From assembly GCA_029448655.1 (NCBI GenBank), contig JACCLO010000010.1, forward strand, positions 1,054,001-1,118,000: 64,000 bases of DNA, given 5' to 3'. The notes beneath the pieces were generated by a model. That model ran no database searches. It was not told where the DNA came from and saw only the letters and a program-made list of their open reading frames with translations. This stretch comes from Wolfiporia cocos (taxonomy: Eukaryota; Basidiomycota; Agaricomycetes; Polyporales; Phaeolaceae). This document shows positions 24,618 through 34,325 of the stretch, one piece after another. The position numbers were made by a program, and so were the translations under genes. Numbering within the stretch: position 1 is the first letter of the stretch; the number at the start of each line of letters is the position of its first letter.

Positions 24618-25250
24618 GCGCTCCTAATATTTTGCTGAGCGGCGCGGTGTAGCACGCACAAGAGACGGCCTCATGTTGTGGTCCCAAGCGATATGAAACC
24701 AGTATCCGCGCATGCCGCTCTGCACTGCATAAACTCTTGTCCCATGCAGGTGTCACAGCATCTAGCTCCAGCTTTTACATTCGGCGGCGGCGAGGGTGTA
24801 CGATCAGCCGTGTCGCCTAAGGCGAAAGCGACATATCTTCATGTTCTTTATGAGAAAACACAACGAAGAGCTAGGCTTTTGGCGTAACAATAATAAAGAC
24901 AGCGCTTGTGACTGCGTACATCTTAGAGCTTACCACAGGAAGAGCTCAAGTTAATCAGCTTATATACTCGGCAGAAATATCCCACAACGCGATCACGTTT
25001 CAACGCAACGCGCCCGCGTGATCTTGTTGAACCTTCGATCGCGTTGCATTGTCCATTGTCCATTGTCCATTCTTCATTGGGCAATATGCATGTTCGCTGA
25101 GATTCAAATTTACATAAGCAGAATGGGAGAGATAAAAGGCAATAAACGCGCACCGGCCGCACCCCTCAGACCCACAGCACAACCACTACCATCGCGCAAA
25201 GGCCACATCAGCGTTACAGCCACTCACCAAACCTCACATCAATCAGATTG
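24618..25250. other. Intergenic between remnant kinase and unknown gene
   Basis: This mirrors 4,575-5,184. It contains a shortened CCATTGT tandem repeat near 25,050. No gene was seen. Confidence 0.5.
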
Positions 25251-27365
25251 ATGCAAGCTATGGCCAATCAGGATAACCGCAAGTATATCAGTAAGTCTGC
25301 ATGTTCCAGCCACCACATTCTTGTCAACGCTTAGGCATTGTCGTTGATATGGTTCCCAGAATACCTCAAGAATGTCGTCGGATACAAGGAGAGGGCTGCC
25401 AACAGGGGAAGCCCACCAGTCTCTGGACGCAATGAGAGCAACAAGCGAGCGCCATTGAATCACGCTGCAGGCCAGCCGGTAAGTGTGCAAGAGCTGCTAC
25501 CGTCGCGCTGGCTAATTCTTGGCCACAGCTCGATAAGAGCGAAGAACGTGGCAAAACCGTTGAGAGGCAGGCTAGACGTCTGTTTGCCGAGCTTGTCAAG
25601 CTCCGCAGCTTGATTGATGGCGCGAAGCAGTCGGCGAGGCAGCGCGCGCTGATGTGGGCCGTGCTGCGCCAAGCCAGACTAACGCGTTTCGCGTATGTCA
25701 GAGAGTTCCACACGCCGAGGTCCGGGGAGGAGGGCGACGACGGGCCACTGGGTGAGTCTGATGATATCATCCGTGTAGGCTGTACCACGAGCACAGACAT
25801 AGACTACTTGTTGTTGCTCGAGATCACGCCACGCGACTTTGTCCCAGTAGAAGTCCTCAGTCTTTTCGACATCGAAGGTGAGGGAGAAGAGCGTGACATG
25901 AAGCCAGTGAGGGGTGGAGAAGACAGCATCGAGGAGCATGACAACGGCGACAAGGAAAGCGGCGTCAATGGCGACGGGGACGATGCGGGCAACGACGTAT
26001 ACTACGACGAATCAGAGGAGCCACACCAAGTTAACCAGCCAGGTGAACCAGCTGGAGAAGACGCAGCAAACATACCCAGTGTGGAACAAGAGGGAGAAGT
26101 CTTCGTTAGGGCGGAAGAAGACTTCCACGCTCTTCGCCTGTGGCCACAGTCTGCAGTAATACCTACTGAAGACCAAAATGAGGAAGGAGGTGAGCATAAG
26201 GGTGCGCATAGTGGCTGATGCGTCTTGATGCCTTTGCTGATATGCATACACAGAGCTGCCAGAGCAGTATGCCACGGTGGTCCCCTCGAACGCGACAGAG
26301 CATCATATGAGCGCCACTGCGGCGTCATATGCGAGCCGTCGGGAGAACTTACCATATCAGCTCCGGTATCCAGTGGAGGATGTCGGTGAAGGCCAGCAAG
26401 GCAAGCTGCACGAGACTGCTCAAGAGATTGGGCAACACAGAACGTCACGACACAGGAACGCACGACACAATGATGACCACTATGCGGAGGAAGGGCTCCA
26501 GGACGACGCTGAGGATGTGACCATCGACGGCCAGCTGTCTGGCTATGAGTCCGACAAGGACGAAGATCACGACTCCAACCCATACGACGCTAAAAACTCG
26601 TGCAGTAATGCCTCGGTGCGGAGCATCGGTCAGCACCAAGCCCATTCGGCGGTCAGGTCCACTCGGAGGGTAGACCTCGTTCGCGCACAACCAGTTGAGC
26701 TCGATTGCGACATGAGCTCGGATACTACTGAGGAGAGCAGCGACGTCGAGTCGCCTGTTTTCTCGTCCGATGACGATGCTGCGGTACAAGGACCATCTCC
26801 CTCTTCGTCGCCCATCTTCCGATCCCGGCAGGTGCCGTTCGTCCTGCCTCGACCTCGCCGACACGCAAGAGGGCACTTACCTCAGGTGCATGCGCCTGTG
26901 GTGGCTCCATCCGCACCGTTCCCACCCTACCTACCTTCTTTACCCTCCCTGCCGTTCGCCGATGCACTTCGAACGTCGCCGCTCCCTGCACCAACGAACC
27001 CTCGCTTGAGAGAGCGAGGATATAGCGAGTACGACAGTGCTGGTGCGGTACTGCAGCCTGCATACTCCAGACGCTACGTCACTTCATTGCGCGGTGTGTT
27101 CGGCGCAACATATAATAGGATATATGAGGCCGACCCTACAGACCTCAATCCGCTTGTGGCGTCTCACAATCATGCAATGACATCCAGTGGGGTGCAGCGC
27201 ACGCAGCTCGCCCGCCACCATTCCATCACGCCGACGCCCTACAGTCGATCATCTGCAGATCGGCCTGTATCGTCGAATCACCAGCATCGACGTCGGCAGC
27301 CATCCAGCGCGGCTCGCCGTCATAGTCACGGCCCAACAGGCCCTTCGCCTTCATGTAGTAAATGA
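25251..27365 (+). CDS. Unknown conserved protein, right copy, apparently intact
   Basis: Four exons join in frame: 25,251-25,290, 25,360-25,478, 25,529-26,189 and 26,254-27,365, with introns of 69, 50 and 64 nt, giving 643 residues. The N-terminal third is basic and helical (IKYLKNVVGY, ERQARRLFAELVKLRSL, ARQRALMWAVLRQARL). The middle is strongly acidic (GGEDSIEEHDNGDKES and similar). The rest is Ser/Pro/His/Arg-rich and probably disordered. No known domain was recognised and no function is assigned. The in-frame TAG near 25,343 lies inside intron 1. Unlike the left copy, the intron 3 donor here is GTGAGC. It is transcribed divergently from the kinase remnant. Confidence 0.6.
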
Positions 27366-27582
27366 TGGAGCGAGGAACAACTGTCGATATACAGCATCCA
27401 CAACGGCGTGCAACTTCTTGTTGCAGATCGTTATGAGGCGTGTAAAATCGAGGGTCGCCCCTCGGTTTAGCGTAGCCTCCATCTTCTGAAACGTTCATCC
27501 ACCCCGTGGAGACACAGTACTTGGTCAAGTTCGTCAAGAGCAGTCGCAACGCACCTTCCTCAGACCTGTATCTCTGTACCAT
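27226..27582 (-). CDS. Small hypothetical ORF, antisense to the unknown gene's 3' end
   Basis: This open frame of 118 codons (MVQRYRSEEGALRLLL, GWMNVSED, GYAKPRGDPRFYTPH, DLQQEVARRCG, SIIYYMKAKGLLG) reads like a folded protein but was not recognised. About 140 bp overlap the last exon of the plus-strand unknown gene, so the two are convergent and overlapping, or one is spurious. Further exons upstream (27,631-27,867) are possible. The left-arm counterpart is broken. Confidence 0.35.
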   Translation of the reverse strand: MVQRYRSEEGALRLLLTNLTKYCVSTGWMNVSEDGGYAKPRGDPRFYTPHNDLQQEVARRCGCCISTVVPRSIIYYMKAKGLLGRDYDGEPRWMAADVDAGDSTIQADLQMIDCRASA

Positions 27583-28160
27583 TCTGTACCCTAGCCAAGT
27601 TAGTATCTATCGCATCACGGGCAGACTTTGCTATATCACCTGCACAAAGTAGTTGGCCGGCCTATTATGGACGAATGCACCTATGCACCGTCTTTTGGAG
27701 CAGTGCAGTTGGGGAAATAGAGGCGAAGGAGAACATCTCAAGTTGCCTGAGTGCAGTGCAAAGAGTGGAAGGTCTGGCCGAAAAAAATCTTGATCATTTA
27801 GATCAGCATGTTTGATCGATTCAAGTTGTCCGTATATCAGGCGTCTCGCTTTCGAGCTCATCGTCACATGGCTCAGTTATATTGTCAACTCGCTCTCCCT
27901 GCAACACTCCCGGATAAGGCTGATTATGGAAGCGGGATTCTCTGATCAACGTCCGTTACAGTACTCAGGTAGAATCGCACATACGTAGTACCATTGTCCA
28001 TTGCGGTACTATCTTACCTTCGAAATCTCAGACACGCCGTAATATATTGTAATTGCAATGTCTATCTCCATTACGCATCATGGTACAGTGTATTCATACC
28101 CATCATTGCCGGCGCACGAGCTGCCTCCTAGGTGTGAGATCCTACCCACATAGTGGATAT
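27583..28160. other. Intergenic, no supported gene
   Basis: This mirrors 1,780-2,340. No conserved frame was seen apart from a possible upstream exon of the antisense ORF at 27,226. Confidence 0.4.
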
Positions 28161-29814
28161 TCACCACGAATCTCCAGGGCTGTCAAACGGAGAGTGTGTG
28201 AGCCCATCCCGATCTAGAATAACCCCGCTTGACGTTGCAGCAGCAGCGGAGAATGAGCTTGAGCTCGAATGGGTCGACTTAAAATACAACGCAGGTCTAC
28301 CCGGTATCGGCGGCGGGATCGATCCAGATACACCAGGTATACTTCGACGAGGAGGAGGGGGCGGTGGTGGCTTCTTCGTGACGGCAGACACACCTGTAGC
28401 GATGTCAAGCGCACGACAGACTGTGGTCGCACGCTCAGGTGTGCGCTCGTGCCGCGGGTCATGTTCGTTGTCGGACGACTGCCGTGCAGGCATCAGCTTG
28501 GCCTCGTCGTCTTCCGCGTCACTGAAGGTCCCAGTGAATTGACCATATGTTGGGCTCTGGCTGTCGGCAAGGTTGTGGTCTCCGAACGGATGTTCTTCGT
28601 CCACGTCGTCATCGAGTAAGTCCCGCTTTCTCGTGACCAACGCCAAGGCCGCTGGGGCGCTGCCGCCGCCACCGCGCACCATTGCAGGTGGGCGCTGAGG
28701 TAAGGGTGGTGCCGAGATGAGAGATGAAGACGAAGAGATGACCTCCGTATATGTGGTGGGGAACAGGCCACGCTTCCCCCCTAGCTCGCCCATCCACCAG
28801 CCATCTAGTACCTCATTCACCACGGCGATCTTATCTCCTGCGTGGAAGCTCAACTCGTCCGAGGAGCCGGCAGCGAAATCGTGCAGCGCTACCACCATCT
28901 TCTTAGGGTGCTTTGAATGCGATGCACCATAAGGTGACTTCTGCATGCGTGACGACACCTTGGGCGACGTGCTCGGGATGACGGGAGAGCTTTTGCTCTT
29001 ACGGTGCTGCGGCCTGTGAGACGATGAAGAGCGCACACTAGGCGGGCGGCTCGCATCGCCCACGCTCCGATCCTCGTCGCTACTCTGGCCGGCGTCATCG
29101 TGCAGGGCAGCGAAGTTGTCCTTATCCTTGTCCTTCTTACCGAGGCCCGTGACGGAGCTGACTGCACTCGACGCCCAGCCAGCCACGCTAATCCTCCGTG
29201 ACGACTTCTCCTTCTCCTTCTCCTTGTCGCTGTCCGAGTCGGTCAGCTGTCTGCGCGTTTCCGCGATGAACGGGATTGCGGGCGCGAAGGGGGGCGCGAA
29301 GGGGGGCGCGAAGGGGGGCGCGAGGGTGCCTTGTTGCTTGCCTCGGATTTACGGCGCGTGAAGGAGAGGCCGCGCAAACTAGACTTGGTCTCCTCTTCCT
29401 CTTCATCCGATTCCTCATCTGAAGACGGCTGGATGTAGCTCGACCGCTTTGACGAGTTGGACTTCTTCGATCGAACGGAGTCAAACTTCGAATCGTCCGT
29501 ACTGCGGGTGAATAAATGCATGGGCCCCTTTGGCCGCGACATCTCCATCTTTGTCATGGTTGCTCTGGCCAAGGGTGAGTCCGAGTTTGCATTATATAAT
29601 CCAGCGAAGGACGTACTCATCGACCCAACTTGCCTTCACATCCTTGAGCACCTCTAAGTGTTGCTCGACGAAGTTCAGCTGTAGGTCGAGAAACGCTGTG
29701 AGGTCACGCAACTGCGCAACCTCGTTCTCCTGAATGGCAGACATCCGCACCCGGACGTCCTCTGCGGTCTCCTCGCTGTTATGTGCCATTCGATTAGTAA
29801 ATGTGCGCGGCGAG
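28161..29814 (-). pseudogene. BAR-SH3 adaptor, 5'-truncated and frameshifted copy
   Basis: The SH3 domain (ALHDFAAGSSDELSF), the polyproline run and the C-terminus ending at 28,161 match the left copy. Homology begins only inside the intron before the AHNSEETAEDV segment, so most of the BAR domain is missing. After KRAD one base is lost relative to the left copy (about 29,243-29,245), which puts a TGA in frame. The RPPS-coding 12-mer near 29,281-29,330 has expanded to four copies. No functional product is expected. Confidence 0.8.
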
Positions 29815-30006
29815 GGATGATGTGTGTGTGTTGCTGTAGAGCTGGGTAGGCCGTGTGTGTAAAAATGTGGGTACGGTGTGCCCGGACTTGCGAACTTGTT
29901 CAAGGATGCTGTTTACGTGTTGCAATTGACCGTTGATGATGATTACCTTGGTGTTGCTCGAATACGCAGGTTGGTGTCGCGGCAAGTAGCTTTAGTTAGC
30001 CGAGTC
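29815..30006 (+). repeat. Diverged third copy of the GH3 3' flank
   Basis: This sequence aligns with 23,185-23,390 in the same orientation. Matched blocks include GTGTGTGTTGCT, AAATGTGGGTA, GGACTTGCG, TTGCAATTGA and CGTTGATGA, then GTTCGAACATGCATATTGGT against GCTCGAATACGCAGGTTGGT. It is clearly more diverged than the two arm copies and starts exactly where the right arm ends. Confidence 0.7.
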
Positions 30007-30565
30007 TTGGTATGGCGGGAAGACCTTGAGTGGCACACAAAGGCAATCTGCATGCCACCGAGTTAGATGATGACGCAGCATTGGCAAATCCTGAAGCTGT
30101 CTCTTATGGTGTGTCTGTCAGTTTGTATGTGACAGGTGGGGGAGGGAAGCGTGGAGATGCAGAATAAAGCAGGTCGCCGATAACGCGAACGAGTGACCAG
30201 GAGTGAGTATTTCAAGGTTCTCGAAGGTCGTGTATCGTATTTCTCCTCCACGCAGGACGTTGTCCGACGTCGGATTGCCAGCTGCGATGTAGGTTGGGCA
30301 ACGCACCTGACAGTGTACGCATGGGCAGATTCATCACCGATCTTCCGCATATCATGCTCTTGTTAGGTCCATGGAAGTGCTCCTTGAGCATGGATCAAGT
30401 TGAGGCTGATGCATGATGCCTGGCCTGATGCCTAAGGTCTGGAACCAATCGTTGCCCGTCAATACTGCCCCGGACGAATCATGTTCGCATTTGATCTATA
30501 TACACGGCTTACGCTGCAAGAATGCGCGCATGGCACGCTCAAATCACTGTGAGACCCCTTGTGCC
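30007..30565. other. Intergenic, no supported gene
   Basis: A minus-strand reading (about 30,118-30,306: TYIAAGNPTSDNVL, then EIRYTTFENLEIL) looks protein-like but has no recognisable family and no convincing start. It is left uncalled. Confidence 0.4.
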
Positions 30566-33500
30566 TCAATGATGGGCGGGCCCAATCCTCGTCAACATCC
30601 GCAACAGCCCGCCTAATATCTCTACTATCTCGCTTCGTGACTCCCAGATGGGAAGGATGATACAAAATGTTCCGCTCATAGCGGCCCACATTCTGAGAAG
30701 ATGGTCAGATCCAGACATCGACAATCAAAAGGGTTGGGATACATTGTACAAGCAACCCAAAACGTGTAGAATCCTTTGCTGAACACGTAATGAGTGAAGA
30801 ACAGTGGAAGAGGCACTGCGGGCGATATCAATACTTTGTCAGATGAGGAACGAGCTGCCCACCAATTATCGCAACTATTGCAGTGAGTATAAGCGAATAC
30901 CACAAGGCTCGCCGGAATACACGCATCAAAACCTCTCTTTTCTCGTCCTCTGCACCAGATCGCAGACATGCTTCTGCATCCGGAGAGCTTACGCAAACAG
31001 TGACAGATGTTTTTTGGTTCTTCCCATCACTGAGCGTCGATGTACCGCCTTCTATGTCTTTGTCGTCGATGTGTCCAGAGGATGTATTCGCATCTAATTC
31101 TTGATTGTCATAAATCTTGATGGCACGGGTTCCCACAAAATCATAGTTATCCGGCTCTGGTGAGAGTTAGCATTGTCGTCATAGCGAAGACTAACTACGC
31201 ACTCGCGAGAGAGACGGACACTGTGATGATCCCAGACAGTAATAGTCCTGTCAAGCCGCTGCATACGGCAGAATAAGGCGTGGCGAGGTTGTACACGGTA
31301 ATGGAGCCTAGGGTATTGTTAGAGTAGCGCCTCCTCACGTAGATCAACACTTGCCGTAGATCTTCCAGCAGCCAATCATCCAAGCTAACATACCGAGAAC
31401 GGCGCCGATAATCGACCCGCTGAGCACAGCAGCTTTGGTCAACTTCGACCACACCACCGTGAGTGCGACGGGTACCACAGCGGGACTTAGTACAACGCCC
31501 CTGCGTTTTGTGAGCGTCAATCGCAACCCAGATCGCACGAGACATACTCACTGCACGTAAAAAAGCTGGAGAGCGCAAGCATGATCAGTCATACTTGCTC
31601 AAGAGTCGTTGGCACCCACCCATCCGAGATCAATATCTGCTGCGTTGAGCTTGGGGTAGGTTAGAAAGAGTATGCGAGGAGAAGCTCCAGAGAATACCCA
31701 CGATTGTAGCCCATGAGCCAGCCCAGATAGCCCAGAAGCAGATAAAATAGTGCGATACGCGAACAATCTCATCACTGGTTGCTTTTGGTCGGCAATACGT
31801 CCTGTATATGCTGAAAGAGGGTATGCATATAGACTAATTCGATCTGTACTTTGACCTCGGACGTACTCATACGAACTGCACGCGCCAGTTAGGCCGTATC
31901 AGAAGCTTAGCACAAAGACTCACAAAAGGCTGGATACACCAATGAGCTCCGAGCTGACTGCCGAAGTCACAGCCATACTGTCGCATGGGTCAACGTCTGT
32001 CCACAATCACTGGAAAGGCCATACAAAACGACAAGCAAAATCGCAATAGCTCCTCCTTTGCCCATGACCACTGCTGCAGCCGCTGGAGCCACCAGGCCTG
32101 CACTGGTTTGCGAAGCAGATAGCGGATTAGGATAAGTCGGAAACTTGGGCTATTCAGACATGTGAGTCTTCTCCGACACCACGATCACGTCACGAGAAAC
32201 ACACATTATTGAGTAGCGCACGCGCAGCGAGTCCCAAGCAGGACGCAAAGCCCCATGGGATTGCGAACCATGAGAGTGCGCCGAGCATCTTTGCAGAAAT
32301 TAATAATACTCGTGGCTCTACTAGATGAGGTACGCACGTAGGCTTTCGTGGTCGTTTCTGGTGCACTGGCAATAGCCTGTTATGAGCAAATCCGGCCGTG
32401 AGCAGATGCGTTTCTGAGCGCATTGCACACCTACGCGCTGCCAGTAGCCTGAAGGATTAATCAGTAAGAGCTATCATCGGAGACGATCTATAATCCATAC
32501 CTTGATCGCAAAATACACCAGCAAACCCTGGTGACGGGACGTTTCTTTTACTGACTCAAAACACGTAATGAAAGTAATGTACCTGAGATCATGGCTGAGG
32601 CACCAAAGACCAATCCCTGATTCGATTTCATAGTAAGGTAGCTGCCATCCTGGTTGCCTTCGACAGGATTATCAATAGCTGCCTGTACCAGCATATCATA
32701 GAGCGCGCCAATGCTGCCTGTCTCAGCTGAGGTACCGCTGTGCGATAGATCAGATAATTTGATTCCGAGGGAACGTACGTGGTGCACGTACTAAACATGT
32801 CCAAGGAACAGATATATGACGATGAAGAGAATGATTGTATGTGCCCAGTCACACATGAACGTTGCTCGTAATCCGCCGAATATGACATATACTGCAATTC
32901 CGATAGGCAGGAGGAAGCACGCAGCGATAATGTTCATCCCTGTCAGGGCATTCACCGTCGCAGCCCCTCCGACTGCAGAAGGAATCGGTCGCTGGTAAAT
33001 TTCTGAAGCACGTAGTTCTTGCAAGGCACGTACGAAGGAGCGATCCGCAAACGACTAGGACGCACAAGAACGCATAAAATGTGAACAAGAGATGTACTCC
33101 AGTGCCGAAACGTGCTTTCGCAATCTGAGATAGTCCGTTGTATTTCTTGCCATCTGGTCGGCAGATGAAAAATCTTAATATTCTCACCTCAAGAAATGTG
33201 TGCGCTCCGTTAGCATTCATCTTAACCTTTGCAGCAAGCATTCCAAAGAACGCCAGTTGAATGGTGCCGCCAACGCCGTACCACCTAGAAGGCCCTAGAT
33301 GTTACAAAATTACCTACGCACGATTCAGACCCTTACCATGGACCACTAATGCCTTACAGATCATACACATAAAATGAGATGATTGTAGCTTATCACGTGG
33401 AACATACCGTATGTATACCCTGAAGTGCTAGACTGCAATAAGGTAGCACTCCAAGTCCATGCACTAACGCTGTGTGACAGTATTTTCCGTTTACGAAGGA

Positions 33501-33953
33501 TCTACCCCCTAGCATAGGTACTCACATGCCGCAGCATACAAGACCCGGCTGAGCGCTGATCATCAGGACCCACCGCGACCATCCGAACTGTGGAAGCCTA
33601 CCTTTACGCTTCTCGAAGCGCTCTGTATCTATAGTGAGCACTAATCTACGTATGTATAGTGTATGTGTTACCCACACTAAACTCCTCAGAAGAGGAGGGG
33701 GAGAATCTCGAGAAGTTGCGTTGCAAAGTAGTCAAAAGAAGCATAAGTGCTGCGAAGAAAAAGCCTACACCTACGTCCCGAATCGGCATCTCTTACCATT
33801 TCGATTCCACAAGGAAATAACGGTACGTACCAACGACAACGCCATAGCCCACACTTTGATCTTGATAAGATCAGCCCAACAGGTCGCCTCAAGCTCCCCG
33901 CAAACGTACTTACTGAGCAGTGGCTTGAATGTAGATTCCCCAGTGTCAGACAT
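30566..33953 (-). CDS. DUR3: DUR3-type urea/polyamine transporter (sodium:solute symporter family)
   Basis: This many-exon gene encodes a plasma-membrane active transporter that takes up urea (and often polyamines). The start at 33,953 gives MSDTGESTFKPLL. A 58 nt intron joins it to NQSVGYGVVVG, and the next exon gives VGFFFAALMLLL. Further family landmarks are SAWTWSATLLQSST, AAKVKMNANGAHTFLE, FGTGVHLLFTFYAFL, VNALTGMNIIAACFLLPIG, VIFGGLRATFMCDWAHT and GSIGALYDMLVQAA. PVEGNQDGSYLTMKS, AKMLGALSWFAIPWGFAS and YSLILTAIVAII lead to the C-terminal HYVFSKGFYTFWVAC and ILPIWESR before the stop at 30,566. About 15 membrane helices are expected. No disabling change was found in the exons read. Small exon borders in the middle are not all resolved. 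Confidence 0.9.
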
Positions 33954-34059
33954 GATGGTGGAAATGGGTCAAACAAGAAGGAGCTCTGAGGAGCCGTCGG
34001 CACCTCATATAACTGTCCGCACGCAATCCAGGGCATTATTTTGACATCGCGCTTCTCTC

Positions 34060-34325
34060 GATAAGCAGCACCACTAGAAGCCAAGGTTTGGGCAAAGGCG
34101 ACTTCGTGAGAGCAAGTGTGATAAGGCAGCAGATAGGCCGCTGAAGAGTTCTCGATTTCAAAGCCCCCGGAGCAGGATTGGGCATGACCCAGTCTTGACC
34201 CGGGTCAAGCGGTTTGACCTGGGTCAATGACCCAGGTCAATGGCTGACCCGGGTCAAGGGTCAAGCCTTGACCCTGCCCCGGAGGCAGTAGGATCTGAGG
34301 CGCCGAGATGGACTACTACGATAAG
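34060..34325 (+). promoter_or_regulatory. Cluster of GATAAG motifs upstream of the urea transporter
   Basis: GATAAG occurs at 34,060-34,065, 34,120-34,125 and 34,320-34,325, with a related GATAGG at 34,132. They lie 110-370 bp before the transporter's ATG. GATA-type nitrogen regulators of fungi bind this core, and urea uptake genes are classic targets. Binding here is inferred. Confidence 0.45.
34163..34286. repeat. Short fold-back element rich in GACCCGGGTC palindromes
   Basis: Near-inverted ends GCCCCCGGAGCAGG and CCTGCCCCGGAGGC enclose repeated self-complementary units: TTGACCCGGGTCAA, TTGACCTGGGTCAA, TGACCCAGGTCA and TGACCCGGGTCAA. There is no coding capacity. No clear target-site duplication was found. 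Confidence 0.6.

Larger units (their letters stand above)
19082..29814 (-). repeat. Right arm of a large inverted duplication
   Basis: This is the reverse complement of 137-11,864 with scattered substitutions and indels. The inner end lies at GGCCACGTGACAGTCATC. The outer end lies inside what would be the first BAR-SH3 intron, after which unrelated sequence begins. Because the left copy of the BAR-SH3 gene continues past this point while this one stops, the left arm is probably the source and this arm the transferred copy. Confidence 0.9.

Noticed and set aside
25330..25350. In-frame TAG in the right copy of the unknown gene, TGG in the left copy, first read as a nonsense mutation
   Set aside because: The site lies inside a 69 nt GT-AG intron (25,291-25,359) that joins the flanking exons in frame, so the difference is intronic.
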